Shown here piece after piece: positions 11,767 to 23,357 of a stretch of 64,000 nucleotides of DNA. The first letter of the stretch is position 1. Every line of letters begins with the position of its first letter. Under the pieces are notes generated by a model. The model saw nothing but the letters and a program-made list of their open reading frames with translations. It made no database searches and was not told the DNA's origin. The position numbers and the translations under genes were made by a program. The DNA is from Acidobacteriota bacterium (GTDB taxonomy: Bacteria; Acidobacteriota; UBA4820; DSQY01): contig JAJYLT010000019.1 in NCBI GenBank assembly GCA_021787565.1, positions 1-64,000 of the forward strand, read 5' to 3'.

Positions 11767-11791
11767 CCCCCCCTGAGAGCGAGAATGGCTC

Positions 11792-11929
11792 ATGAAGAGA
11801 ACCTACCAGCCCAACAGGCATCGCCGAGCCAAGACGCACGGCTTCCGTGCGCGCATGGCTACCAAGGGCGGACGCGAAGTCCTTGCCCGTAGGCGGGCGA
11901 AAGGGAGATGGCGTCTCACGCCTGCGTAA
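11792..11929 (+). CDS. rpmH: 50S ribosomal protein L34
   Basis: 45 residues, very basic: [20 protein letters not shown] then [20 protein letters not shown], the classic L34 pattern. It overlaps the start of rnpA by 22 bases, as known in some lineages. dnaA is not upstream; atpC is there instead. Confidence 0.97.
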   Translation: MKRTYQPNRHRRAKTHGFRARMATKGGREVLARRRAKGRWRLTPA

Positions 11930-12300
11930 CGCCCCGGACCGGATCCTTTCGAAAAGAAGACAGGGTTCGAAAGCGGCACGAATACCTGGAGAGCTATCGG
12001 CGGTGTAAACCCATGCACACCGCGCATTTGGTGTTTTACGCCCGGCCTGAAGAGGGCGGGCGACGCCGGTTTGGGTGCACGGTGCCGAAGAAGGTCGGAA
12101 AGGCGGTGACGCGAAACCGCCTGAAGCGTCTCTTCAGGGAGGTCTTTCGCAAGACGCGCCAGACGCTGCCGGAGGGGTGCGTACTGATCGTGAATGCCAA
12201 GCGGTCCGCCGCGGACATGAGCCACCAAGACGTCCTGGAAGCCTTCGAAAAGATAAGCACGCGGCTGGCTGCGGAGGGATATCCGCCGTGCGAGCCGTGA
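11908..12300 (+). CDS. rnpA: Ribonuclease P protein component
   Basis: 130 residues. Protein subunit of RNase P, which trims the 5' end of precursor tRNAs. The RNR-like motif is visible as [20 protein letters not shown], and the N-terminal [13 protein letters not shown] matches the family. ATG 11908 inside rpmH, preceded by AAAGGGAG, is the likely start. The 3' end overlaps yidD. Confidence 0.95.
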   Translation: MASHACVTPRTGSFRKEDRVRKRHEYLESYRRCKPMHTAHLVFYARPEEGGRRRFGCTVPKKVGKAVTRNRLKRLFREVFRKTRQTLPEGCVLIVNAKRSAADMSHQDVLEAFEKISTRLAAEGYPPCEP

Positions 12301-12521
12301 TGCTTCTCCTGATCCGACTCTACCAGTGGACCTTGAGTCCCTGGCTGGGGGGGGGCTGCCGATTTTGCCCCTCGTGCTCGGAGTACACTTATCGGGCCGT
12401 CTCCGAATACGGCGCCCTCAAGGGCGGGTGGATGGGGATTCGGCGCGTGTTGAGATGCAACCCCTTCTGCGAAGGCGGATATGACCCTGTGCCGGCGTCG
12501 GCCGGAAAACGGAGCGAATAG
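12288..12521 (+). CDS. yidD: Membrane protein insertion efficiency factor YidD
   Basis: 77 residues. Motifs YQWTLSPWLGGGCRF, CPSCSEYTYRA and CNPFCEGGYDPVP identify YidD, a small membrane-associated helper of YidC. GTG 12288 is chosen because GGAGGG (12273-12278) lies 9 bases upstream. The GTG at 12297 and ATG at 12300 are alternatives. It directly abuts yidC. Confidence 0.94.
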   Translation: MRAVMLLLIRLYQWTLSPWLGGGCRFCPSCSEYTYRAVSEYGALKGGWMGIRRVLRCNPFCEGGYDPVPASAGKRSE

Positions 12522-14282
12522 ATGGAGCAGCTGGGACAGGACGACCCGCATAGCGGAAGGAACATCCTCTGGGCCACGCTGATTATGGCCGCGATCTTTC
12601 TCACGTGGGCGTACTTCATGTCGACGCCTCCAGCGAAGGCGCCCGCGGAGGCGAAGCCGGCGGAGAAGGCGGCGAGGGCAAGCAAGCCGGAGGGGAAGGA
12701 GCCGCTTGAGGCACCGGCGGCGGTGCTGCCGGGCGGCGGGCAGCCCGTGGCCGACAATACGGCGCGCAACTATACGGTGAGCAACGGGGACCTGGAATTG
12801 CAGGTGACCAACCGCGGTGCCCGGCTGGGGCAGGTGCTGCTCCTGAAATACAAGGAAAAGGGAGGCGAGCCCAGTGACCTGGTGTCGCCTCTGTCGGCCG
12901 CCACGGGCAGTCTGCCTCTCGCCATTCAAACCGGGGACAAGGCCTACGACGAGCTCGTCAATTCCGCGCTGTTCCACGTGGAACAGGCGGAGCGGAAGGG
13001 CGGTGGGACGTCCCTCGCAATGAGCTGGTCCGACGGCAAGGGAGATGCTGTTGAAAAGGGACTGGACCTCCCCGCGTCGGGGTACGCGGTGGATTTCGCG
13101 GTCAAGGCCTTCAAGGCCGGGCGGCCGCTGGATCCCGTTCCCCTGGTCTGGGGCCCGGGTTTCGGCCGACTGCTCGCCAGTGAAGCCAAGAACCGGTACT
13201 ACCAGCAGGAATACGTGGGTGTGTCCGAAGGTGGGAGCTTCGAAAAGATCGAGCGGGGAAAGGTCAGCGCGGAAAAGGGCACGGCGATCGACGAGCTGGG
13301 CGGCAAGGGGCCCATCGCATGGGCCGCGATCACGGATAACTACTTCGGAGCGATCTTCGCTCCTGACTCGCCGATGCCCTGGGCCAAGGTGGAGACCCAA
13401 TGGCTGACTCCGGAGGAACGGAAGGTCCACCCGACGGATTCGGACATCAGCCTCGTGGTCGGATTTCCCGGAAGGGGGAAGCTGTATCTGATCCCCAAGG
13501 AATGGCACCTGCTCTCGAGCATGGGCGACCATTTCTACAAGCTGACGGACTGGGGGATCCTGGGCCCGTTCTGCGCGATTCTGTTGTGGGGCCTTAAGAA
13601 GCTTTACGCCCTAAGCGGGAACTACGGGATCGCCATCCTGCTGCTGACGCTCGTGATCAAAGTGGCCTTCTACCCTCTCACCCAGCGCTCCATGGTCAAG
13701 ATGAAGGAGATGGGCGAGGGCATGAAGAGGCTCAAGCCGCAGATAGACCGGATCAAGAGCAAGTACAAGAAGCTGCCGAAGGACATGGGCAATCGCACGA
13801 AGATGAACGAGGAGATGATGGCCCTCTACCAGCGGGAGGGAATCAATCCCCTCTCGGGCATGGGGGGATGCCTGCCCATGCTGCTTCAGATGCCCGTCTT
13901 CTTCGCGCTTTTCGAGCTTCTGCCGAGGGCCATCGAGCTCAGGGGGGCCCCCTTCTTCGGCTGGATCCACGATCTGTCCTCTCCCGATCCGTACTACATC
14001 GCGCCCATCATCATGGGTCTGTCCATGGTGGTGTCAACCAGGATGACCGCTACGCAAGGGATGGAGGGGCCCCAGAAGCTCATGCTCTGGTTCCTGCCGA
14101 TCATGTTCACGTGGTTCTGCCTCTGGGCTCCCGCGGGGCTGACGCTGTACTGGCTCGCCAACAACCTTCTGACCATGGGGCAGCAGGCCATCATCAATAG
14201 GCAGGTGGCCCAGAGGAAGGAGGCCGTGGCGAAGGCGAGGAAGTCGACACCAAAGGGGCCATCGAAGCCGTCCCATGCCTGA
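12522..14282 (+). CDS. yidC: Membrane protein insertase YidC
   Basis: 586 residues. An N-terminal membrane anchor (NILWATLIMAAIFLTWAYFM) is followed by a proline/alanine-rich linker and then the large periplasmic beta domain found in Gram-negative YidC. The C-terminal insertase core of about five helices (YGIAILLLTLVIKVAFYPLT ... LPMLLQMPVFFALFELL) follows. It inserts proteins such as F0 subunits into the inner membrane. A perfect parS palindrome sits in its coding sequence at 12970-12985. The 3' end overlaps mnmE by 8 bases. Confidence 0.97.
   Translation: MEQLGQDDPHSGRNILWATLIMAAIFLTWAYFMSTPPAKAPAEAKPAEKAARASKPEGKEPLEAPAAVLPGGGQPVADNTARNYTVSNGDLELQVTNRGARLGQVLLLKYKEKGGEPSDLVSPLSAATGSLPLAIQTGDKAYDELVNSALFHVEQAERKGGGTSLAMSWSDGKGDAVEKGLDLPASGYAVDFAVKAFKAGRPLDPVPLVWGPGFGRLLASEAKNRYYQQEYVGVSEGGSFEKIERGKVSAEKGTAIDELGGKGPIAWAAITDNYFGAIFAPDSPMPWAKVETQWLTPEERKVHPTDSDISLVVGFPGRGKLYLIPKEWHLLSSMGDHFYKLTDWGILGPFCAILLWGLKKLYALSGNYGIAILLLTLVIKVAFYPLTQRSMVKMKEMGEGMKRLKPQIDRIKSKYKKLPKDMGNRTKMNEEMMALYQREGINPLSGMGGCLPMLLQMPVFFALFELLPRAIELRGAPFFGWIHDLSSPDPYYIAPIIMGLSMVVSTRMTATQGMEGPQKLMLWFLPIMFTWFCLWAPAGLTLYWLANNLLTMGQQAIINRQVAQRKEAVAKARKSTPKGPSKPSHA
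12970..12985. promoter_or_regulatory. parS: parS centromere site 1 (inside yidC)
   Basis: TGTTCCACGTGGAACA, a perfect 16-base palindrome of the ParB-binding parS type, in the yidC coding sequence about 5.9 kb from parB. Confidence 0.9.
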
Positions 14283-15615
14283 TCTGACCGATACCATCGT
14301 GGCCGAGGCCACTCCTCCCGGACGGGGTTCCGTGCGGGTGATCCGAATCAGCGGTTCCGCGGCGGCCGCCCTCCTCGGGGCGGCCTTCGTGCCTTCGGGG
14401 GCGAAGCCGATGGAGCGGCCGAGGCGGCTATGCCTCGGGACGCTGCTGAGCGCCTCGGGCGAGGCGTTGGACCGGGCGCTGGCCGTGTGGTTCCCCTCCC
14501 CCCGCTCGCTGACCGGAGAGGACGTAGCCGAGATCCAGGTGCACGGCGGTCGGGGAATCGTGCGGGGCGGGCTGGAAAGCCTCGAAAGGCTCGGGTGTCG
14601 TGTGGCTCTACCCGGTGAGTTCTCGTATCGCGCCTACCTGAACGGGAAAGTCTCTCTGATGGAGGCGGAGGCCGTTAACGCGCTCGTGGAGGCGGAGACC
14701 GCGGCGCAGGCCGTGCGGCTGGGCGGCGTGCTGCACGGCCGATTGTCCGAGGATCTGGCGGATCTCCGATCGGAGCTGCTTTCCCTCCGCGCCGATTGGG
14801 AGGCGCGGATTGACTTTCCGGAAGAGACGGGAGACGGCGGAGCCGATCGAAATCGCGTCGCCGCATTGCTGGAGAGGCTGTCCAGGCTGGAAGGAGATGG
14901 ACGGGCGGCGAGGTTCATGAGAGAAGGATGGCGGCTTGCCCTGGTGGGAAGGGTCAACACCGGGAAGTCGTCGCTCTTCAATGCCCTCCTCAAACGGGAA
15001 CGAGCTCTAGTAACGCCGCACGCGGGTACGACGCGAGACGTCATCGAGGAATCGATCGAAGTAGGAGGATACCCGGTGGTCCTCCAGGATACGGCCGGGG
15101 TCCGCGCCGCGCGTGATCCGGTGGAGGCCGCCGGAGTGGAGCGAAGTCGCGAGACCGCGGGACAAGCTGACGGGACGCTCTTCGTCTACGACGCGGCGGC
15201 AGGATGGGGTTCGGAGGATGAAAACCTTCTGGCTGGGTTAGAGAGGCCACCGGTCGGCATTCTTGCGAACAAACGAGACCTTCCTCAGAGTGGGCAGCGC
15301 CGGGAGGGAGCCCTCGGGGTCAGCGCAAGAACGGGCGAGGGGCTGAAGGAAGTCGTGGATCTTATCGAGGGCTGGATGGAAAGGTCCCTGCCCCGAAGCA
15401 TCCCGGCGCTGGTGTGCCAGCGGCAGGTGGAGGCCGCGCGAAGGGCCGCCGACGGTTGCCGAGAGGCCATGGAGGCGTTGGAGGCCGGCCACTCCGAAGA
15501 GGTGGCCCTGCAGGGGCTGGGGCGCGCCCAGCGCGCCATGGATGAGCTGTTGGGCGGGGGCGGCGCGGAGCATCTGTACGACCTCATATTTGCCCGATTT
15601 TGCATCGGGAAGTAG
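14275..15615 (+). CDS. mnmE: tRNA modification GTPase MnmE (TrmE)
   Basis: 446 residues. An N-terminal tetrahydrofolate-binding domain ([20 protein letters not shown]) is followed by a helical domain with an inserted G domain: P-loop [15 protein letters not shown]3 DTAG, G4 NKRD. The C-terminus ends CIGK, the C(I/L/V)GK motif needed for catalysis. With MnmG it makes 5-(carboxymethyl)aminomethyl uridine at the wobble position. ATG 14275 lies 8 bases within the end of yidC. Confidence 0.97.
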   Translation: MPDLTDTIVAEATPPGRGSVRVIRISGSAAAALLGAAFVPSGAKPMERPRRLCLGTLLSASGEALDRALAVWFPSPRSLTGEDVAEIQVHGGRGIVRGGLESLERLGCRVALPGEFSYRAYLNGKVSLMEAEAVNALVEAETAAQAVRLGGVLHGRLSEDLADLRSELLSLRADWEARIDFPEETGDGGADRNRVAALLERLSRLEGDGRAARFMREGWRLALVGRVNTGKSSLFNALLKRERALVTPHAGTTRDVIEESIEVGGYPVVLQDTAGVRAARDPVEAAGVERSRETAGQADGTLFVYDAAAGWGSEDENLLAGLERPPVGILANKRDLPQSGQRREGALGVSARTGEGLKEVVDLIEGWMERSLPRSIPALVCQRQVEAARRAADGCREAMEALEAGHSEEVALQGLGRAQRAMDELLGGGGAEHLYDLIFARFCIGK

Positions 15616-15632
15616 GCGGGGGAGGTTGGCCC

Positions 15633-17483
15633 GTGGCCGCAACGCTGGCATTCGAGGCGACGGTGGTGGGTGGGGGACACGCGGGTGTGGAGGCCGCCTC
15701 GGTTCTGGCGAGGAAGGGACTGGCCACCGCTCTGGTGACCGACTCCCTGGACTCCATCGCCCGGATGTCCTGCAACCCATCGATCGGGGGCGTTGGCAAG
15801 GGGCACCTCGTCCGGGAGCTGGATGCTCTAGGGGGGCTCATGGCGAAAGCGGCCGACGCCACGGGGATCCATTTCAGGCTCCTCAATGCCAGCAAGGGCC
15901 CGTCGGTGCAGGGACTCAGGAGCCAGAACGACCGGCTGGCCTACCAGCGGGAGATCAGGCGAATTCTCGATGGAACGCCGAACCTGACCCTCGTCGAGGG
16001 GCGGGCCGTCGAGCTGGGATGCGGGGACGGCGCTGTGACAGGGGTCGGCCTCGCGGACGGCCGTTGGCTGGACTGCAAAGTCGTCGTGGTCTGCGCGGGC
16101 ACCTTCCTGAACGCCATGATGCACGTGGGCCGGGAACGCACCGCGGGAGGACGCCTGGGCGGATTCTCCGCGGAAGCCCTGGGGAGAGCCCTCGCACGGA
16201 TCGGACTCGCCATGCGGCGCTTCAAGACCGGCACCCCGCCGCGGCTGGCGAGGGACTCCATTCGCTGGGAGGCTCTGGACACGCAGCCGGGGGACGCTGA
16301 GCCCGAACCCTTCTCAATTCACAGCGATCCCTTCCCCCTTCTGTCGCAGGCGGTATGCCATGTGACCCGCACGACGCCGGAGGTGGCGCGGATCGTTCGC
16401 GCCAACTTGGACCGCTCTCCCCTCTACTGTGGAATCATCAAGGGTACGGGACCGCGCTATTGTCCATCCATAGAGGACAAAGTAGTCAAATTTCCCCACC
16501 ACGACAGCCATCTCGTGTTTCTTGAGCCGGACGGGGTGGACTCGGAGGAGGTCTACCCGAACGGCATATCCACATCGCTGCCCAAGGACGTTCAGGAGGC
16601 CATCGTGCGCGCCATACCGGGCCTGGAGAAGGCCGTGTTCCTGCGGTACGGATACGCCGTCGAGTACGATTTCATGGACCCAACCGGGCTGAAGCCGACG
16701 CTGGAATCCAAAACGGTGCGCGGCCTCTACGTCGCGGGCCAAGTCAACGGTACCACCGGCTACGAAGAGGCGGCGGCCCAGGGCTTCTGGGCCGGGCTGA
16801 ACGGGGCCAGGGCCCTGCGTCGGGAACCTCCCTTCTTGCCCGGCCGCGACCAGGCCTACGCCGCGGTTCTGGTGGACGACTTGGTGACGAGGGGCGTGCT
16901 CGAGCCCTACCGGATGTTTACGTCGAGGGCCGAATACAGGCTCCTGCTGGATCGCCATAGCGCGTATCGCAGGCTGAGCCCGCTCACGGAGGGCGACCGC
17001 CTTCGCGGCCCAGCGGAGGAGGAGCGCATTCGAGCGCGTGAACGCAAGGTGGGATCGCTCTTGGACCACGTGTCGCGACACAGCGTGATGATGGACGGAG
17101 AGGCGGTAAGCCTGAAGCGGCTGCTGGCGAGGCCGAAAACGAGGTACAGCGACCTGTCGCCATTTCTGAGGGAGGCGGAGCCGCCTCCCAGGTCGATCGG
17201 GCTGTACCTGGAGTCGGAGGTCAAGGGAGAGGGATACCGGGAGCGGGAGCAGGCGCTGGCCAGAAAAACGCGGGCCGCCTTTGGCATGCGGATTCCGGAG
17301 GAGTTCCGATACGAGGGTGTGCCCGGACTCAGCGCGGAGATGGTCGACCGCCTGAGGGCGGTGGCGCCGCGGATCCTTGCGCAGGCGGCCCGGATCCCCG
17401 GCGTGACGCCGGCGGCCTTGACGATCGTGCGCCTGGCGGTGGAGGCGGCGCGAAGGGAGAGACGTGACCGATCGGCTGGATGA
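15633..17483 (+). CDS. mnmG: tRNA uridine-5-carboxymethylaminomethyl synthesis enzyme MnmG (GidA)
   Basis: 616 residues. FAD-binding GxGxxG-type motif [12 protein letters not shown] near the N-terminus; family signatures [16 protein letters not shown] and [16 protein letters not shown] are present. Partner of MnmE. The start is GTG 15633 after GGGGGAGG. The 3' end overlaps rsmG by 20 bases. Confidence 0.96.
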   Translation: MAATLAFEATVVGGGHAGVEAASVLARKGLATALVTDSLDSIARMSCNPSIGGVGKGHLVRELDALGGLMAKAADATGIHFRLLNASKGPSVQGLRSQNDRLAYQREIRRILDGTPNLTLVEGRAVELGCGDGAVTGVGLADGRWLDCKVVVVCAGTFLNAMMHVGRERTAGGRLGGFSAEALGRALARIGLAMRRFKTGTPPRLARDSIRWEALDTQPGDAEPEPFSIHSDPFPLLSQAVCHVTRTTPEVARIVRANLDRSPLYCGIIKGTGPRYCPSIEDKVVKFPHHDSHLVFLEPDGVDSEEVYPNGISTSLPKDVQEAIVRAIPGLEKAVFLRYGYAVEYDFMDPTGLKPTLESKTVRGLYVAGQVNGTTGYEEAAAQGFWAGLNGARALRREPPFLPGRDQAYAAVLVDDLVTRGVLEPYRMFTSRAEYRLLLDRHSAYRRLSPLTEGDRLRGPAEEERIRARERKVGSLLDHVSRHSVMMDGEAVSLKRLLARPKTRYSDLSPFLREAEPPPRSIGLYLESEVKGEGYREREQALARKTRAAFGMRIPEEFRYEGVPGLSAEMVDRLRAVAPRILAQAARIPGVTPAALTIVRLAVEAARRERRDRSAG

Positions 17484-18051
17484 GTACTTGAGTCTCCTGC
17501 TGAAGTGGAACCGGACAGCGGGGCTGACCGCGTTCGAAGGCAGGGAGGAGGCGCTGGCCAAGGGTGCCCTTCCCTCTCTGGCGGGCGAGCCGTGGCTTCG
17601 AGTGGGATGGAGGGTGATCGATGCGGGGAGCGGAGGAGGCTTCCCCGCCATCCCGCTGGCGCTGAAGCGCCCCGATCTGCGTTGGACGCTGGTGGAGCCC
17701 AACGCGGCCAAGGCCGCCTTTCTACGGGAGGCGGCACGGCATCTGGCATTGGAAGCCGAGGTGATTGAGGCCTCCTTGGAGGCGCTGCTGGCTGGAAAAC
17801 AGCGGCAGTGGGACGCCGCAACGATGCGCGGCCTGCGACTGCGGAAAGGCCCGCTCAGGCGGCTCGTGCGGGCCTTGACGCCGGGTGGACGCATCCTGGT
17901 GTGGAGCGCGGGCGACAGGGCGAGCGAGTACCAGCTATGGTTTGAGGAGTTCGGCCTGGCCGTCAAGACCGTCCCCACGGGCCAGCAGGGGCTGATGCTT
18001 CTATCCGGCGATGTTCCACGTGGAACACCCGAAGCGCCACCCATGCCGTGA
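17464..18051 (+). CDS. rsmG: 16S rRNA (guanine-N7) methyltransferase RsmG (GidB)
   Basis: 195 residues. The SAM-binding motif [17 protein letters not shown] is typical of RsmG, which methylates G527 of 16S rRNA. GTG start inside mnmG. The last codons contain the second parS palindrome (18012-18027), encoding the C-terminal GDVPRGTP stretch. Confidence 0.93.
   Translation: MTDRLDEYLSLLLKWNRTAGLTAFEGREEALAKGALPSLAGEPWLRVGWRVIDAGSGGGFPAIPLALKRPDLRWTLVEPNAAKAAFLREAARHLALEAEVIEASLEALLAGKQRQWDAATMRGLRLRKGPLRRLVRALTPGGRILVWSAGDRASEYQLWFEEFGLAVKTVPTGQQGLMLLSGDVPRGTPEAPPMP
18012..18027. promoter_or_regulatory. parS: parS centromere site 2 (end of rsmG)
   Basis: TGTTCCACGTGGAACA, identical to the site at 12970. 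It lies about 120 bases upstream of parA, so ParB binding here could also affect parAB expression. Confidence 0.92.
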
Positions 18052-18145
18052 AGCCCCGCCAGGGGCCGCCCTGGGGCCGCGCGACGAGCGCCAAGGCGTT
18101 GAGCCCGGCCGCGCGATGTGGTACAAACGGGTGGGAGGATACCCC

Positions 18146-18910
18146 GTGGGCCAGATCATCGCTGTAGCCAACCAAAAGGGCGGAGTCGGCAAGACCACCA
18201 CCGTCATCAATCTGGGCGCTTCGCTGGCCGCCGCCGAGAAGCGGGTGCTGCTGGTGGATTTCGACCCGCAGGCCAACTGCACCTCGGGCCTCGGGTTTCC
18301 CAGGGACGGGAGCGAGGCCAACGCGTACACGGTGCTCTCGGGCCACCACCGGCTATCCGAGGCCATCGTGGCCTGCGGGCTCCCGAACCTTTGGCTCCTG
18401 CCTGGGGCGATCGCCCTAGCCGGCGCGGAAGTGGAGCTCGCGTCCATGAGGGATCGCGAGTTCGTGTTGCGGCGGCTCGTCGAACCTCTTCGCGGCGAAT
18501 ACGACTACCTTCTCGTGGACTGCCCTCCTTCCCTCGGCTTGCTCACCCTAAACGCGCTGGTGGCAGCCGACCAAGTGCTGATTCCCATCCAAGCCGAGTA
18601 CTACGCCCTGGAGGGGGTGACGCAGCTCCTCCAGACCATCGAGCGGGTTCAAAACTCCCTGAACCCGACCCTGGGAGTGCGCGGCGTTCTCCTGACCATG
18701 GTGGATGAGCGCACCAATCTCGGGCGGCAGGTATCCAGCGAGGTTCAGCGCCACTTCGGCCGCAAGGTCTACCAGAGCTACATCCCCCGGAATGTCCGCC
18801 TCGCCGAGTCCCCCTCCTTCGGCAAGCCGGTCATCCTGTACGACATCGCCTCGCGAGGGGCGCAGAGCTACCTTCGGGTGGCCAAGGAGTTTCTCGTCCA
18901 TGAATCCTAA
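18146..18910 (+). CDS. parA: Chromosome partitioning ATPase ParA (Soj)
   Basis: 254 residues. Deviant Walker A KGGVGKTTT close to the N-terminus (MGQIIAVANQ), Walker A' and B VLLVDFDPQANCT and YLLVDCPPSLG. Chromosomal ParA/Soj that forms ATP-dependent DNA-bound dimers and moves ParB-parS complexes. GTG 18146 has GGGAGGAT at 18132-18139. The frame is open further upstream, but the Soj family starts at this point. Confidence 0.96.
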   Translation: MGQIIAVANQKGGVGKTTTVINLGASLAAAEKRVLLVDFDPQANCTSGLGFPRDGSEANAYTVLSGHHRLSEAIVACGLPNLWLLPGAIALAGAEVELASMRDREFVLRRLVEPLRGEYDYLLVDCPPSLGLLTLNALVAADQVLIPIQAEYYALEGVTQLLQTIERVQNSLNPTLGVRGVLLTMVDERTNLGRQVSSEVQRHFGRKVYQSYIPRNVRLAESPSFGKPVILYDIASRGAQSYLRVAKEFLVHES

Positions 18911-19748
18911 GAATGCCCTAGGGCGGGGCCTGGACGCCCTCATCGGACCCTCCGGGCCGGAGCCGCGTCGGGTGCTGGAGGTGGAGGTCCATCGCCTCCG
19001 CCCCAACCCTCGCCAGCCCAGGGTCCACTTCGAGGAGGGGGCGCTGGAAGAGCTGGCGCGCTCCATCGAGGCGAATGGGCTCCTCCAGCCCATCCTCGTG
19101 CGCCCAGCGGGCGGCGAGTATGAAATCATCGCGGGGGAGCGGCGCTGGAGGGCCGCGCAGAAGGCGGGCCTGCAGCGCGTCCCCGTGCTCGTCAAAGAGG
19201 CCGTGGATGAAGAGATGGTGGAGCTGGCCCTCGTCGAAAACCTCCAGAGGGCCGATCTCAACCCGGTGGAGGAGGCCAGGGCCTACAAGCTGCTGATTGA
19301 GGAGTTGGGGCTCAAGCAGGAGGAGGTGGCTCGAAAGGTGGGCAAGGAAAGGGCCACCGTGGCCAACGCCCTGCGTCTCCTGAATCTGGGCGAGACCGCC
19401 CTGCGCGCGCTCGAGGGGGGAGTGATCTCCGTGGGGCACGCCAAGGCCGTCCTGGCCCAGAGACGCCGGGAAGACCAGGAAGCGCTCCTTTCGCTCATCT
19501 TGAGCAAGGGGCTCTCCGTGAGAGAGGCGGAGGCCTATAGGAAGGGGGCAAGGGAGTCGGCCAAGAAACGCTCGCAACCAGACGCGGACACGCTGGAAGC
19601 CGCCGCCAAGCTCACTCGGCTTCTCGGCTTCTCGGTGGAAATCCGCCGGCGAGGCAAGGGCGGAGAGGTGGCGGTCAAGTTCAGGGACGAAGGGGAACTC
19701 CAGACCCTTTTCGACTGGTTCCACGCCGATCTCAGGAGGACCGGATGA
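18900..19748 (+). CDS. parB: Chromosome partitioning protein ParB (Spo0J)
   Basis: 282 residues. N-terminal ParA-activating segment ALGRGLDALIG; CTPase/ParB-N motifs NPRQPR and GERRWRAA; central HTH (KQEEVARKVGKERATVANAL) that reads parS; C-terminal dimerisation region. It overlaps parA by 11 bases. With the two parS sites this makes a complete partition locus. Confidence 0.96.
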   Translation: MNPKNALGRGLDALIGPSGPEPRRVLEVEVHRLRPNPRQPRVHFEEGALEELARSIEANGLLQPILVRPAGGEYEIIAGERRWRAAQKAGLQRVPVLVKEAVDEEMVELALVENLQRADLNPVEEARAYKLLIEELGLKQEEVARKVGKERATVANALRLLNLGETALRALEGGVISVGHAKAVLAQRRREDQEALLSLILSKGLSVREAEAYRKGARESAKKRSQPDADTLEAAAKLTRLLGFSVEIRRRGKGGEVAVKFRDEGELQTLFDWFHADLRRTG

Positions 19749-20146
19749 TCTCAAAGAGGCCTGCGGATGTGGTCCAGGTCGGTGGCATGCTGGGCGAGGG
19801 CGTCACCGTCGAAGGCGTCATGTCCTTCACCCAGACCTTCCGGGTGGACGGAGAGTTCAAGGGAAAAATCCTTCGTTCGGACCGGCTCGTGATCGGCGAG
19901 AAGGGAAAAGTCTCCGGAGAGGTGGAGGTGAACGCGCTGGTGGTCTACGGGCGCGTGGACGGTACCATCCGGGTAAAGGGTGAGGTTGAGGTCCATCCGA
20001 AGGCCTGCATTGTGGGCGAACTGGAGATGACCACGCCCGCGCTCACGGTCCTGGAGGGCGGCGTCATCGAGGGGACCCTGAAGATGGCGGGCAAGACGGA
20101 GGCCCCGGCGGCGCCGGTGAAGCAGATCGGTGGCAGCAAGGCCTGA
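19745..20146 (+). CDS. Bactofilin (polymer-forming cytoskeletal protein)
   Basis: 133 residues. The right-handed beta-helix core of bactofilins is visible as short repeating turns (VEGVMSFTQTFRVDGEFKG, GKVSGEVEVNALVVYGRVDG, VHPKACIVGELEM). Flanking tails are short and proline/alanine-rich. Bactofilins polymerise without nucleotide. Its 4-base overlap with parB suggests co-translation. In Myxococcus, bactofilins scaffold the ParABS machinery, so a role in positioning the partition complex is a reasonable inference. Confidence 0.93.
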   Translation: MISKRPADVVQVGGMLGEGVTVEGVMSFTQTFRVDGEFKGKILRSDRLVIGEKGKVSGEVEVNALVVYGRVDGTIRVKGEVEVHPKACIVGELEMTTPALTVLEGGVIEGTLKMAGKTEAPAAPVKQIGGSKA

Positions 20147-20204
20147 ATCCGTCGGCCAACGGAGAACGAGATAGGATCTGGGAACTGTTGGGGGGGGCCG
20201 AAGA

Positions 20205-21470
20205 GTGAGCGACGCCTTGGACCGATACTCGGAGAGACGCAACCGCTTCGCTGCCACCCTGGCTCAGGATTCGGGGGGGCGGCCTTCCGCTGCACTCCTT
20301 CTCGCCGGTGAAGAAAACGGGCTGAAGCACTTTGAGCCCGATCCCAACTTCTTTTACCTCACGGGCGTGGAGGTCTCACGGGCGGCTCTGCTCATGACCG
20401 CGGGCCAGGCCAAGCCCACCGATATCCTTCTGCTCCCCGCCTCCGATCCCGCCAAGGAGCGCTGGACGGGCAGGGTTCTGACCGCGGGCGGGCTCACGCC
20501 CGCCGCCCAGCCCGATCCGGAGCGGCTGGAGTCCAGCCGGCTGACCGGCCATCCCAACATTGCGGCCTATCACGAGTTGGACGAGGCCCTGCTGCGTCCC
20601 CTCAGAGATGCTGAATTCCTCTACGTGGACTGTCCCGAGGATGCCCTTCCGGCCCCTTTGGGCGTTTCTCAGCTTCTGGCCGAACGCCTGCGGAGGCATT
20701 ACCCGTACCTCCAGGTCCGTCACGCCGGTCGGCTGGTGGCCCAGCTTCGAAGGGTCAAGGACGATCACGAGCTGGCCCTCATGCGGCTGGCCATGGACAT
20801 TACGGCGAAGGCGCACGCGGCGATCATGGGCCACCTGCGGCCGGGCCAGTTCGAGTACGAGATCCAGGCCCTGGTGGAGTACGTCTTCACCGCCTCCGGA
20901 GCCCAGTCCCCGGCTTTTCCCAGCATCATCGGGTCGGGCCCCTATTCCTGCACGCTCCACTACGAGCGCAACCGGCGCCAAATGGATTCGGGTGACCTGG
21001 TGGTTTGCGACATCGGGTGCAGGAAGGACTATTACTGCGCCGACGTGACGAGGACCTACCCGGTTTCCGGTCGGTTCACGCCCAGGCAGCGGGAGGTTTA
21101 CGAGGTGGTTCTCGGGGCCCACAGGGCCGCCGTAGAGGCCGCCAAGCCGGGGGCATACGTGCGGGAGGTGCATGCGGCGGCCCTGGATTACATCGCCCGC
21201 GCCGGATACGCTCCGTACTTCTTCCACGGAACCAGCCACTATCTGGGCATCGAGGCGCACGATCCCGGCAGCTATGAAAAGCCCCTCGAACCGGGCGTGG
21301 TCATCACGATCGAACCCGGAATCTATATCGCCGGGGAGGATCTGGGCGTAAGAATCGAAAACGATCTCCTGATCACCGAGACCGGTTCCGCCATCATGAC
21401 CGACATTCCCATGGAAGTATCTGATATTGAAAGACTTCTGCTGGCTCCAAGGCGGAGCTTCCTTCTCTAG
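20205..21470 (+). CDS. pepP: Xaa-Pro aminopeptidase (M24 family)
   Basis: 421 residues. N-terminal creatinase-like domain (residues about 1-170) and C-terminal pita-bread metallopeptidase. Metal ligands are in DIGC...YYCADVTRTYP, GTSHYLGIEAHD, TIEPGIYI and VRIENDLLIT. It removes N-terminal residues preceding proline. GTG start after a GGGGGGG/GAAGA stretch, 58 bases after the bactofilin gene. It ends 13 bases from the convergent glmS. Confidence 0.93.
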   Translation: MSDALDRYSERRNRFAATLAQDSGGRPSAALLLAGEENGLKHFEPDPNFFYLTGVEVSRAALLMTAGQAKPTDILLLPASDPAKERWTGRVLTAGGLTPAAQPDPERLESSRLTGHPNIAAYHELDEALLRPLRDAEFLYVDCPEDALPAPLGVSQLLAERLRRHYPYLQVRHAGRLVAQLRRVKDDHELALMRLAMDITAKAHAAIMGHLRPGQFEYEIQALVEYVFTASGAQSPAFPSIIGSGPYSCTLHYERNRRQMDSGDLVVCDIGCRKDYYCADVTRTYPVSGRFTPRQREVYEVVLGAHRAAVEAAKPGAYVREVHAAALDYIARAGYAPYFFHGTSHYLGIEAHDPGSYEKPLEPGVVITIEPGIYIAGEDLGVRIENDLLITETGSAIMTDIPMEVSDIERLLLAPRRSFLL

Positions 21471-21483
21471 CTCCAGCCCCTTC

Positions 21484-23310
<1,827 letters not shown>

Positions 23311-23357
23311 GCGCGCCTCCGGTGCCGATTATATACCCGGCGCCTTGAAACGAGCCG

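Noticed and set aside
11767-11791. dnaA or oriC beside rpmH
   Set aside because: atpC ends directly before rpmH; no DnaA-box cluster or dnaA gene is present.
12036-13532. Minus-strand open frame opposite rnpA-yidD-yidC
   Set aside because: Antisense to three recognised genes.
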